64,000 nucleotides of DNA from Coxiella endosymbiont of Dermacentor marginatus. GTDB lineage: Bacteria > Pseudomonadota > Gammaproteobacteria > Coxiellales > Coxiellaceae. Shown piece by piece: positions 1 to 9,097 of the stretch (position 1 is the stretch's first letter; every line of letters starts with the position of its first letter). The notes beneath the pieces were generated by a model. The model was not told where the DNA came from. It did not search any database and worked only from the letters and a program-made list of their open reading frames with translations. The position numbers were made by a program, and so were the translations under genes. Location: assembly GCF_907164955.1 (NCBI RefSeq), contig NZ_OU015521.1, positions 837,207 to 901,206 on the forward strand. Direction: 5' to 3'.

Positions 1-629
1 CCAGGAACAGCGACCGTTTTCACTAAATTTTCGTAATTTAAATGTTTTGGCAAATGAAAGCTTACCCATCCTTTTACCGCTTTTTGTCCTTCCGATTGAG
101 TCATAGCGGCAACGCACCATAAGCTAAGCTTTTTAATAAATTCTGAATTGACTTCTGGCGCTTCTAATAGGCGCTGTCCCCAGCAAGCAATGGCTAATTC
201 TCGATCAATTCTATTTAATCTGCTTATTTTCAATTGATTGGTTAGCCATTGATCTAATAGCGAAAAATTTTCTATTAAATCTACCTTTTTAAGCACTAGA
301 CGACGTGCTTGACGCAAAACATAAAATTTTTTGAAATCGAAAATGGCGTTTTCTTGTAAGGTTATGAAACGTAAATGGTTGGCTGGCTTCTCAATCGAAA
401 AGAGGTCGGCAATAAAGGTTTCCAAAACAGTTCCACAGGCAATGATTAATTCACTAATCGCTTTTGGTTGCAAAGGCTCTTTTTCTCGATATCTAAGAAA
501 CTGTGCGTACAAAACTTTATCTTTTTTTTTCAAAAAAGTTAGAAAAGCAGAATCTAGCTTTTTAAGCCCGTTTATTGTAAACAATTCTGGAAAATTGAAT
601 CCTTTCAGAATTAGTGATAAACTGTTCAT
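1..629 (-). CDS. N-terminal part of a large FAD/NAD(P)-dependent oxidoreductase (cut by window edge)
   Basis: Reading the minus strand from an ATG at 629, the frame stays open for 209 codons to the window edge, so only the N-terminus is visible. An in-frame stop at 642-644 limits upstream extension. The segment (starting MNSLSLILKGFNFPELF) resembles the N-terminal extension of long pyridine-nucleotide-disulfide oxidoreductases related to the glutamate synthase small subunit, with a KKFYVLRQARR-like stretch around residue 105. No FAD- or NAD-binding Gly-rich motif lies in the visible part, so the assignment is tentative. The frame is clean, and the gene appears intact as far as it can be seen. 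Confidence 0.45.
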   Translation of the reverse strand, partial: MNSLSLILKGFNFPELFTINGLKKLDSAFLTFLKKKDKVLYAQFLRYREKEPLQPKAISELIIACGTVLETFIADLFSIEKPANHLRFITLQENAIFDFKKFYVLRQARRLVLKKVDLIENFSLLDQWLTNQLKISRLNRIDRELAIACWGQRLLEAPEVNSEFIKKLSLWCVAAMTQSEGQKAVKGWVSFHLPKHLNYENLVKTVAVP

Positions 630-703
630 AAAGATTTTATTTATTCATCTTAGATGATGCGACTACTACTATCTTAATCAAGCATCATATTCTAGCAGAG
701 CTT

Positions 704-904
704 ATGTTTAGAAAAAAAAATAATTATCAAAAGGTTGCTGGAACTTATATTAGCGAAATTGATAAGCACTTGTCTGATTTTGATCAGAGCCATACAAGAT
801 CAGACACACAACAGGAAGAACTCACTAAATACAAAAGAATTTTCTACCTGAGAAACAACCCATCCTTCATCATAAAGGGAAAAGATTTATGGGATTTTGA
901 ATGA
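704..904 (+). CDS. Small conserved-type hypothetical protein, 66 aa
   Basis: A 66-codon frame starts at an ATG about 75 bases upstream-divergent from the oxidoreductase gene. It is highly charged and soluble, with no signal peptide or membrane segment. The EIDKHLSDFD and KYKRIFYLRN stretches look like structured coding sequence, and the protein resembles small cytosolic hypotheticals of Legionellales. It ends four bases before the convergent grxD stop. No recognisable catalytic motif is present, and no strong ribosome-binding site precedes it. Function unknown. The main doubt is whether so short a frame is expressed. Confidence 0.5.
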   Translation: MFRKKNNYQKVAGTYISEIDKHLSDFDQSHTRSDTQQEELTKYKRIFYLRNNPSFIIKGKDLWDFE

Positions 905-907
905 CAG

Positions 908-1219
908 CTACAAATCTTCTAGCAATTTTTTTAACTCTCCGCTCTCGAATAGCTCGCTAACAATGTCGCTTCCACCAATAAAGTTACCCTTAATATAGAG
1001 TTGGGGAATTGTAGGCCAGTTGGAAAAGTCTTTAATTCCTTGACGAAGCTCAGTCAACTCTAAAACGTTAAAGCTCGTAAAGTTGACCTCACCGCATTGA
1101 CGTAAAATATGAACTACATGTCCTGAGAATCCGCACTGAGGAAAATCAGGGGTTCCTTTCATATACAAAACAATAGGATTATTTTTTATTTGTTTCCGAA
1201 TTTTTTCTTGAATACTCAT
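908..1219 (-). CDS. grxD: Monothiol glutaredoxin GrxD
   Basis: A CGFS-type monothiol glutaredoxin of 103 residues, close to the usual length for the family. The CGFS active site begins at Cys29, followed by the WPTIPQLYIKGNFIGG segment that carries the cis-Pro and glutathione-binding residues, and the GGSDI turn. Members of this family bind a [2Fe-2S] cluster with glutathione and pass clusters to target proteins with BolA partners. An AGAGG ribosome-binding site lies six bases upstream of the ATG, within a duplicated 12-base unit. The gene converges on the small ORF at 704-904. Confidence 0.95.
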   Translation of the reverse strand: MSIQEKIRKQIKNNPIVLYMKGTPDFPQCGFSGHVVHILRQCGEVNFTSFNVLELTELRQGIKDFSNWPTIPQLYIKGNFIGGSDIVSELFESGELKKLLEDL

Positions 1220-1243
1220 TAGTAACCTCTTTAGTAACCTCTT
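1220..1243. repeat. 12-bp tandem duplication over the grxD ribosome-binding site
   Basis: The unit TAGTAACCTCTT occurs twice in direct tandem. On the minus strand each copy contains AAGAGG, so grxD has two potential Shine-Dalgarno sequences, the nearer one six bases from the ATG. It is probably a recent slippage duplication. Confidence 0.85.
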
Positions 1244-1703
1244 TTATATTGGATGTTCTCTATTAATAGAGAATACGTCTAAACTTAGCGATTTTTCTAA
1301 TCCCATCTAATTGCTTTATTCCTGATTCCCTTACTGCACTACCAAAATCACTAAGTTCAAAAGTTTACAGAGCAACGTTCTATTTGTTATAAAAATTCAT
1401 CAAGTTCATCAAGCGGAATGCCTCTTCTCTTTAAGCAAGCCTACGGATATCCAATCTCACACGATTCCCAAAAGCACTAAAAACCATAGCTAGCAACAAG
1501 AGATATGATGTCATGCCTCAAATTCGGGACACAAAACCACTGCTGCTCATCTTTTTTCTCAAGAAAAAATGGATTCCAGAGAAATCCATTTCAATCCAAC
1601 TTTCGATATCCTACACCTTTACTATAATGGTCACTTAGTTATTTTTGTTACGCACTTTCATTACACCTTTCGTTGCATTATAATTAAAATAGGGTTTTTG
1701 TAA
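1244..1703. other. Non-coding stretch between grxD and fdxA
   Basis: About 460 bases between divergently read grxD and fdxA. I see no open frame of useful length on either strand and could not recognise a gene remnant. It should contain the promoters of both genes, but no convincing -35/-10 pair stands out in the AT-rich sequence. Confidence 0.5.
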
Positions 1704-2030
1704 ATGACATTTGTAGTAATCGATAATTGTATACGTTGTAAATACACAGACTGCGTAGAAGTCTGTCCAGTAGATTGTTTTCGCGAAGGGCCGAATATGT
1801 TGGTCATCGATCCTGATGAATGCATTGATTGCAATCTTTGCGTTCCAGAATGTCCCGTCGATGCTATTTTTTCTGAAGACGACTTACCTAAAGAAAAGCA
1901 ATTTTTTATAAAACTCAATTCAGAGCTTGCAAAACGATGGCCTATTATTGCAGTCAAAAAAGAAGCTCCAGGAGATGCCGATGATTGGGCAGATATCCAA
2001 GATAAACTTCAATATTTGAAGCGTGAATAA
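1704..2030 (+). CDS. fdxA: Seven-iron ferredoxin FdxA
   Basis: A 108-residue ferredoxin of the 7Fe [3Fe-4S][4Fe-4S] type found in gammaproteobacteria next to mutS and rpoS. Cysteines at about 9, 12, 17, 21 and 25, and a [16 protein letters not shown] block near residues 40-55, supply the cluster ligands. The C-terminal half is the family-specific extension (ITVKK/WPII region, ending DKLQYLKRE). It is a soluble low-potential electron carrier whose partner cannot be told from context. The start ATG follows an AT-rich leader with no strong ribosome-binding site. mutS, often its neighbour, is not in the window. Confidence 0.95.
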   Translation: MTFVVIDNCIRCKYTDCVEVCPVDCFREGPNMLVIDPDECIDCNLCVPECPVDAIFSEDDLPKEKQFFIKLNSELAKRWPIIAVKKEAPGDADDWADIQDKLQYLKRE

Positions 2031-4017
2031 TGAGAATAAAAAACGAGTGAGTTTTCATCACTGCGAAGAGGAGCTGATCAACAAGATAATCTTGAAACAA
2101 AAACCATTTATTTTAGCCATTCTCTTAATTAAAAATAGTATTTAACTAGATCCAGTAATGAAGAGGTGTTAAGAGTAATTGAGAAGACCGTGTTATTTAT
2201 TTCCTAAGCCATAAAACATTAATTACCATTGTGGTTATCAGCCCATCATTGATGATCACATTTATTATGCTTTTTTGATCGTGTTTAAGTTATCTTAACC
2301 CATTTAGTTTTAATATGAATAAGTTTAAAAAACAGATCGTCGGGTCAACTTACTAAGAATCGTCGACAGACTTCGTTTCGGATGATATCAAAATTTTCAT
2401 GATTTTAAAAGGATCATGAGAGCTTACTGTTTTAGTACAAAGGCAAAGACATTTTTATGCTATCAAAAACTACCGAAAGAATGTTTTCCTACTTTCTGTA
2501 TGTTGTTTTTCTGCAATTACTAAAAAACAACTATCCTCAAAATTTATTGAAAATCTTGGTTGCTAATTAAAGTTAATAGAGGAATTTTTAGCGAGTTAGT
2601 TAGAAAAAGATGGTCAGATTCCCAGTATAATTTTTGATATTGAATTCAATCTCATCTAAATAATTAAAGAGATCTATGGTACGATGAGGAACTGGTAATG
2701 CGCTCCCTATTATTTAAAATCGTATTTAAAGAGTTGAATAATAGCTCGATGCTTGGGTAATTTTATAAAAAATACTGACATCTATACTCTGGAAAGTAAC
2801 AATTGGGCATTATTCTCAGCTATTCAATATTGATATAATTAAAGTCACTTCTGAACCATTTCCAGACAAAAATCGCTGACTATAGAACTGGATTGGTGTA
2901 GAGGAACTTCTAATTTATCCGATACTAATTAAGTTTACTAAATTAAGATCAAAGTTTTTTCTTGGTTTTTTTAAATTCTAAAATTTTTTAATACCCAGTG
3001 TTGGCAGTAAATCCGTTTTCCTTCTGAGTAATATAAATAACCGCCTTTTATTTTTCATTCTACAAAATAATAAAGAAAATGATGTAACTCCTTCATTGAT
3101 ATTGTATTGCTCTTTACTTAAGCTGTTCCGCATCTTTTTTCTAGCACCAAATTTATTAAATATATTGACAAAGCATTACTTTCTCACACTCTTAATTATA
3201 AACTAATATAACTAGCTGAAAAGCTGCATTAATTTCGCAATAATTAATGTCACTGAGCATCAATTAATTACCATTAATTATCTATCAAAGTTTAAGATCA
3301 AGAAAGAAGTTGCCATAAAACCAGATTAAGCTTCATTTACTTCTTTTGTGGTGTGTCCCCATTATAAATTCATAAGATGACACTTCGCAAATAAATAATT
3401 ATCTATTTTCTCTATTTATCTAAATTAAACTGATGGATAAAAACTTTCGCAGTTTGCCCAATCACTAGTTCACACATCGAATCAATGAGATTGCATAAAA
3501 AGATTATGAGTTCAAAATATTTGAGCACAGTGGCTACCTTTATCTTTACTATAAACCACTTTAGTCTTGACTAACTATCTACATTTCATAAATTAATTTC
3601 AGATTTTGCTGCAATCTATATTCTCACTTGGAAGAGAAAATCTTTAATACGAAAATATCTTAAAAATGTTTAAATCTGCAAAGGTTTGAAATCCTTGTCT
3701 TTGGTATTAAAAATGAACGCAACAACTATGTTATTCTATCGTTATTAAAGAAAAGGACATTTCGTTTAGTATTTTTAAGTTAGATGTCCCTCAGATATTG
3801 AAAGAGCAATAAGCAGCAATTTTTGACTTTTCCTTTCATTCTTTACTTCCCCTGCGAGTTTAATCACTTAACTTACACCTATTTGATGATTTTTCACTTA
3901 CTTATTTGTATATTATGCTGAAACAAGAACGATTGAACCAATGAGGGAAAGCAGTTATAATCCAAGGATTTGTGCGCTACAAGATTAGCGGGATAATGTC
4001 TCCTCTAATTTCTGGCC
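2031..4017. other. Gene-free, decayed DNA between fdxA and the amino-acid permease
   Basis: Nearly 2 kb with stops in all six frames and no frame above 60 codons. Short codon-like runs occur (for example DLWYDEELVMRSLLF-like around 2670-2715) but none could be matched to a family. The stretch is very AT-rich and looks like one or more long-dead genes. The last 100 bases must carry the permease promoter, which I could not place. Confidence 0.5.
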
Positions 4018-5712
4018 ATGATAGAAGATGTTATGAATAATATTCATGCTTATAAACGACGCATTGGTCCGATTGGTTTAATGATGTCCGCTGTGAGCGC
4101 TATGATCGGTTCCGGATGGCTTTTTAGTTCTTTGTACGTTGGTCGCTTAGCAGGCCCTGCTTCGGTTCTTGCTTGGATTTTTGGAGGAGTATTAGTAGTC
4201 ATTGTAGCACTTACCTATGCAGAAATCGCGACCATGCTTCCTATCACTGGCGGCAGTACCCGATTTCCCCAATTAACCCATGGTACTTTCATCAGCTTAT
4301 TTTTTGGTTGGATTACGTGGTTCAATTTAATGACAGCCCCGGCTACTGAAGTTCAGGCAATGATCCAATATGCTGCCAATTACTGGCCTGATTTAGTTCA
4401 GCAACACGGTGCTGGCGTACATGGGTTGAGTCTGGAAGGATATGTTATTGCTACACTTATGATGGTGGGATTTAGTTTAATTAATATTTACTCAATTCGA
4501 TTCATTACCCGACTTAATAATATTTTCTCATTTTGGAAGTTAATTATACCTATTTTAACCGCTATTGTGCTTATGGCAGTTGCTTTTCATCCTCATAATT
4601 TCACTAATTTTCAATATGGGGGGTTCATGCCTAACGGTTGGAAAGGCGTTTTTGCTGCATTAGCAACGGGGGGTATTTTATTTGCTTTTAATGGTTTCAA
4701 GCAAGCGGTGGAACTTGCAGGGGAAGCAGAAAATCCAAGCCGTACTGTGATGACTGCTATTTTGGGCAGCTTAGTCATTGTGCTGGTCATTTATTTAATA
4801 CTGCAAATCGGTTTCATTGGTGCTCTAAGCCCTGATAGCTTATCAAAAGGTTGGCTCTACGTACATTTTATAGGAGATGCAGGACCATTAGCTGGCCTTT
4901 TGATGACATTAGGCATTACTTGGATGGCTATTTTGCTTTATGTCGATGCTTTAGTGGCTACCAGTGCTGCAGGCCTAGTCTATAGCACTAGCGCGGCCAG
5001 AACTTTATATGGATTAAGTGCTAACCGTCAATTACCTAAATTTTTACAAGAAGTGAATGAAAGGGGAATTCCTGCTAAAGCTGTGTTTATTAATTTTATC
5101 GTAGGTATGACATTCTTCTTACCTTTTCAAGGCTGGTATGCGATGGCTGAATTTATGTCATCAATTATTGCTCTTTCCTACATTACAGGGCCGATTTGTT
5201 GCTTATCATTACGTTATCAATTGCCAGACCATAAACGAGTTTTTCGTCTACCTTTAGCAACAATATGGAGTTTCATTGGATTTTATATTTGTACTCTTAT
5301 TGTTTATTGGGCAGGTTGGAGTGTAGTTTCCAAACTAGAAATTAGTTTGATCTTTTCCTTTATGCTTTTCATTGTTTATCGATTATTTTCTGAACGCCCC
5401 AGAGGTATCCATATGAATTGGCGTGCTTCTCTTTGGATGTGGCCTTATTTAATCGGATTGAGCATCATTTCTTATTTAGGCTCTTACGGTGGAGGGCGTG
5501 GTAATATCCCATTTGGATGGGATTTTTTATACCTTGGTATTTTATCTCTCATTTCTCTCCATCTGGCTGTTTTTTTTCGAGCTAGTGATAAGCACGTGAG
5601 AGACACTCTTGCTCGTTTTGAAGAAGAAGTAACGACTGGTATTCCATCTACTCTACCTGACGAAAAAGTAAAAACTTATCGAATAAAACAGAAAAAAAAA
5701 TATTCCTGTTGA
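4018..5712 (+). CDS. APC-family amino-acid permease
   Basis: A 564-residue integral membrane protein of the amino acid-polyamine-organocation superfamily. It opens with the conserved GPIGLMMSAVSAMIGSGWLF segment, the unwound TM1 substrate-binding glycine region, followed by about 12-13 predicted hydrophobic helices and a charged C-terminal tail. An FAFNGFKQAVELAGEAENPSR stretch near residue 225 is typical of this family. Expected role: proton-coupled uptake or exchange of amino acids at the inner membrane, fitting a host-dependent bacterium. The substrate cannot be deduced. An alternative ATG at 4033 (MNNIHAYKRR) is also plausible, as neither start has a strong ribosome-binding site. It stands alone ahead of miaB. 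Confidence 0.85.
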   Translation: MIEDVMNNIHAYKRRIGPIGLMMSAVSAMIGSGWLFSSLYVGRLAGPASVLAWIFGGVLVVIVALTYAEIATMLPITGGSTRFPQLTHGTFISLFFGWITWFNLMTAPATEVQAMIQYAANYWPDLVQQHGAGVHGLSLEGYVIATLMMVGFSLINIYSIRFITRLNNIFSFWKLIIPILTAIVLMAVAFHPHNFTNFQYGGFMPNGWKGVFAALATGGILFAFNGFKQAVELAGEAENPSRTVMTAILGSLVIVLVIYLILQIGFIGALSPDSLSKGWLYVHFIGDAGPLAGLLMTLGITWMAILLYVDALVATSAAGLVYSTSAARTLYGLSANRQLPKFLQEVNERGIPAKAVFINFIVGMTFFLPFQGWYAMAEFMSSIIALSYITGPICCLSLRYQLPDHKRVFRLPLATIWSFIGFYICTLIVYWAGWSVVSKLEISLIFSFMLFIVYRLFSERPRGIHMNWRASLWMWPYLIGLSIISYLGSYGGGRGNIPFGWDFLYLGILSLISLHLAVFFRASDKHVRDTLARFEEEVTTGIPSTLPDEKVKTYRIKQKKKYSC

Positions 5713-5799
5713 ACGATACTTAATCTCATTAAATATACTCTAATAAAAGAAATAAGATGTTGATTAATAAATTGATTATCCTGTAAAATTTCACTTCTT

Positions 5800-7119
5800 A
5801 TGAAGACACTCTATGTAAAAACACACGGCTGCCAGATGAATAAGTATGATTCTACTAAAATGGCAGACGTTCTTCGTATTTCTCATGGTTTAGAACTTAC
5901 GTTTAGCCCAGAAAACGCAGATGTTTTATTACTTAATACATGTTCCATTCGAAAAAAATCGCAAGAAAAAGTATTTTCTGAATTAGGCCGATGGAGACCC
6001 TTAAAAGAAAGAAAACCTCATATAATCATTGGTGTTGGAGGTTGTGTAGCAAGTCAAGAAGGAGATAATATTTTAAAACGTGCTCCCTTCGTAGACGTTA
6101 TTTTCGGACCCCAAACTTTACATCGATTACCAGAACTGATAAATACAGTAGTTCAATCTAAAAAATCGGTTGTTGATGTCACCTTTCCAGAAGTTGAAAA
6201 ATTTGATCGATTGCCTGAGTCTCGTTCGGATGGACCTTCAGCTTTCGTTTCCATTATGGAGGGATGCAGTAAATATTGCACCTTTTGTGTGGTTCCTTAT
6301 ACACGGGGTGAGGAAATCAGCCGGCTATTTGATGATATCATTGCTGAAGTTGTTGGTTTAACACAACAAGGCGTCCGGGAGATTACCTTACTTGGGCAAA
6401 ATGTTAATAATTATCAAGGTCTTATGTATGATGGTCAGATAGCCGACTTAGCTTTACTCATTCGTCATTTAGCTGCTATTGAAGAAGTAAAAAGAATTCG
6501 ATTTACTACTTCTCATCCTTCTGCTTTTTCAGAAAATTTGATTGATGTTTATGCTACAGAGTCCAAACTTGCTAATCATCTTCATTTACCGATTCAAAGT
6601 GGTTCTGACCAAATTTTAGCAGCGATGAAACGTAACTATACTGCTCTAGAATTTAAATCTAAAATTCATAAACTACGTAAAATTCGACCTGATATCAGTA
6701 TTTCCTCGGATTTTATCATTGGTTTTCCAGGAGAAACCGAAGAAGATTTTCAAGCTACTATAAATCTCATTCATGAGATTGGTTTCGATTTTTCTTTCAG
6801 TTTTATTTATAGTCCCCGCCCAGGTACTCCTGCTACTCAACTATCTGATGATGTCCCTATGGCAATTAAGAAAAAACGTTTAGCGATTTTACAAAATTGT
6901 ATACAAATGAAAACAATGGAAATTAGTCGATTGATGGTAGGAACTCAACAACGCATCTTAATCGTAGGGCCTTCGAAAAAGCACCCTGATCAACTTAGTG
7001 GTCGAACTGAAAACAATCGAGTTGTGAATTTTATAGGAGAGTCAACATTAATTGGAAAAATGGTGAAGATTAGAATTAAAGAAGCCCACCAGAATTCCTT
7101 ATGGGGTGAGATGTGTTAA
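5800..7119 (+). CDS. miaB: tRNA-2-methylthio-N6-dimethylallyladenosine synthase MiaB
   Basis: A radical-SAM methylthiotransferase that adds the 2-methylthio group to i6A37 of tRNAs reading UNN codons. At 439 residues it is full length. The N-terminal domain has its three cluster cysteines (Cys11, Cys48, Cys82). The radical-SAM CxxxCxxC motif is at Cys156, Cys160 and Cys163 ([10 protein letters not shown]), and a C-terminal TRAM domain begins near residue 375. It heads the ancestral miaB-phoH-ybeY-corC-lnt cluster, in which the next gene is now a pseudogene. Confidence 0.97.
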   Translation: MKTLYVKTHGCQMNKYDSTKMADVLRISHGLELTFSPENADVLLLNTCSIRKKSQEKVFSELGRWRPLKERKPHIIIGVGGCVASQEGDNILKRAPFVDVIFGPQTLHRLPELINTVVQSKKSVVDVTFPEVEKFDRLPESRSDGPSAFVSIMEGCSKYCTFCVVPYTRGEEISRLFDDIIAEVVGLTQQGVREITLLGQNVNNYQGLMYDGQIADLALLIRHLAAIEEVKRIRFTTSHPSAFSENLIDVYATESKLANHLHLPIQSGSDQILAAMKRNYTALEFKSKIHKLRKIRPDISISSDFIIGFPGETEEDFQATINLIHEIGFDFSFSFIYSPRPGTPATQLSDDVPMAIKKKRLAILQNCIQMKTMEISRLMVGTQQRILIVGPSKKHPDQLSGRTENNRVVNFIGESTLIGKMVKIRIKEAHQNSLWGEMC

Positions 7120-7164
7120 TGATAATAACTCGGAATCTTCTGCATTAGCTCGAAGAATTAAATT

Positions 7165-7860
7165 AGCGTCGGATGGTAACAAACATCTTCACTGAGTGTA
7201 AGTCAATTTGATGAAAATTTTCACTTCATTGAACGTCATCTCAAATGTGGAAATTAATAGTCAAGATAATGCTTTTGAAGTTATTAACATTCCTCAATCT
7301 TATAGATAAAGTAACAAAAATGCTAAAAATTCTTCATTAAAGAAGTTTTATTGTATATTGGAGAACTAATTATCGAACTCCTGAAAGCTTGAGCAAATAA
7401 AAAACTAAGTACAAACTAAATTTCGCTAATTACGAGTAATTGCATTTAATATGAATTTATGCAGAATCTGGAAAAATAGGTTATTTATTTTTGCATTAAC
7501 CAAAAGATCTTTATTTACGGTCGTTTTACGACAGCTTTTTTGAAAATTTAAGTACATTATATTGAAGTAAATTTAATTTTATTAATAAAATTAATAAAGG
7601 GAACTGTTAAAGTTGTAATATTAACGCTTATATGCGCGATCGAACATTAAATGACTCTTTTACGGTTTTAAGATGAAACAAAAATAATGCTTAAAGAATA
7701 AATGGGAATGTTCTTAGTTCATGTGGATTTCCCTTCTAAGGTTGAAATCACGGGAAATATTACTTAAACCGATTTACCTAACTATAAGCAATATATTAAA
7801 TTTTAGTTTACGAAACTTTATTCAGCTGTTACAGAACATCAACAAAATTCAATTGCTTTT
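7165..7860 (+). pseudogene. phoH: Remnant of phoH (ybeZ), PhoH-like ATPase
   Basis: Several PhoH-like peptides can be read in order but in different frames and with stops. SQFDENFHFIERHLK at 7201 shifts frame into VEINSQDNAFEVI at 7247. YMRDRTLNDSFTVLR lies at 7629-7673, and a KVEITGNIT-stop-TDLPNYK stretch near 7735-7790 matches the 'ITGDITQIDLP' region. The P-loop region is no longer readable. Its place between miaB and ybeY is the ancestral position of phoH. The gene is clearly inactive, and its ends are approximate. Confidence 0.85.
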
Positions 7861-7923
7861 TTTGGATCAAATGATATGGTTTCCTATGATTTAGTTGGAT
7901 GGTTGAAGTATACGAAGAAGAAA

Positions 7924-8394
7924 ATGAAACTTCATATTGAAATCCAAAGCGCTACTCAATTTTCTTCTCTTCCTGATTTCTCACAATTACAGGAGTGGAT
8001 TTATACTACTCTTCAAATTATCCCAATGAATTTAGGAAAAAATTTATCTGAGTTAACGATTCGCTTTATTGATCGAGAAGAAAGTACTACTCTAAATGAA
8101 AGTTATAGGAACAAAAAAGGTCCTACGAATGTTTTGTCTTTTTCAAATGATCCTATTCCTGGCTTACCTTTTGATTTATCCGGGGATTTAGCTATTTGCG
8201 CTCCTGTAGTTGCTGAAGAAGCCAATGCACAAAATAAACCCTTAAAAGCGCATTTTGCGCACCTTATTATTCATGGAATACTACATTTATTAGGATACGA
8301 TCATATCAAAATGCGAGAAGCTGCAGAAATGGAGAGGCTAGAAATCAAAGTATTATCTCAGCTTGGCTATAAAGATCCTTATAAAGATGGATAA
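7924..8394 (+). CDS. ybeY: Endoribonuclease YbeY (rRNA maturation/quality control)
   Basis: YbeY is a single-strand-specific metallo-endoribonuclease involved in 16S rRNA 3'-end maturation and 70S ribosome quality control. The zinc site HGILHLLGYDH (HxxxHxxxxxH) is intact near the C-terminus. I choose the ATG at 7924 (MKLHIEIQSA) because it gives the usual length of about 156 residues and aligns with the family N-terminus. The frame could extend to 7876, but that would add an atypical 16-residue leader. It is intact although both flanking operon genes, phoH and corC, are decayed. Confidence 0.93.
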   Translation: MKLHIEIQSATQFSSLPDFSQLQEWIYTTLQIIPMNLGKNLSELTIRFIDREESTTLNESYRNKKGPTNVLSFSNDPIPGLPFDLSGDLAICAPVVAEEANAQNKPLKAHFAHLIIHGILHLLGYDHIKMREAAEMERLEIKVLSQLGYKDPYKDG

Positions 8395-8454
8395 TATTTA
8401 TCATAATAACTGTTTTTATACCCATAAGGAATAAGAACGACGACCGTATACTTC

Positions 8455-9082
8455 TACTAATCCTGTAATTTAGATTTTTCACGACGCAAAAAGAACGTAT
8501 ACTAATTGATGATTTAAAATGTTTAAAAATTTTCGAAATAAAAGTCTGCAATTTTACTGAAATAATAGTAATTGATCGTAATGTGTGTATCTAATTGGTG
8601 TGTTCTTCTCACCATTGACTCACAACTTATTCATACTTCTTAGAAATTGGTGAAAATCGCGATGGAGTGATGAGCATTTTACTTGATAAGGCTTAATTAA
8701 GAATTTAATTTGATATACTATCTCAGTAAATTGTAGGTAAAAATTTAAGTTAAAAACTTCACGTATGTCCTTATTGCTTTCACTCTTGAGGGCTAACGAA
8801 TCAAGAAGAACTTCTTATTGAAAAAATCTCGACTAAAACGTTACCATATGACCGTTATAGTGGATGATTATGTTGAAGTTTCTGGTCCAATGATTATATA
8901 AAGTTGTTTGAAGCAATTTGTTGATAGAAAACATCAAGGATAAAACCAATATTGTAAAAGAAGCACTTAGTATTACCTCTAACTGAATAAAAATGAATTT
9001 ATCGTTTAAAATCTGAATCCCATTGAAATTCCAACAATCACTTTAACGTTATAATTAGTAATGAAACTACTGATTTTAATTC
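8455..9082 (+). pseudogene. corC: Remnant of corC (ybeX), CBS-domain protein
   Basis: CorC-like peptides appear in order on the plus strand. EIGENRDGVMSILLDKA lies at 8643-8693, ending in a stop, and matches the 'VIGENRD.IIGILLAKDLL' CBS segment. RLKRYHMTVIVDDYVEVSG begins at 8830 and matches the second CBS motif. NSNNHFNVIISNETTDFN at 9027-9080 matches the C-terminal transporter-associated domain. Multiple stops and shifts make it non-functional. It sits between ybeY and lnt, exactly the ancestral corC position. Confidence 0.85.
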
Positions 9083-9097
9083 AGCAGATTGCCGAAG

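Noticed and set aside
331..657. 108-codon plus-strand frame at the left end
   Set aside because: It lies antisense over the oxidoreductase N-terminus, which has much more protein-like composition; the plus frame is Phe/Ser/Lys-rich shadow sequence.
1661..1957. 98-codon minus-strand frame over fdxA
   Set aside because: Antisense shadow of a clear 7Fe ferredoxin; no family resemblance.
2031..4017. A novel gene system in the 2-kb gap after fdxA
   Set aside because: Every frame is stopped within 60 codons and codon-like runs are too short to support any product; decay explains it better.
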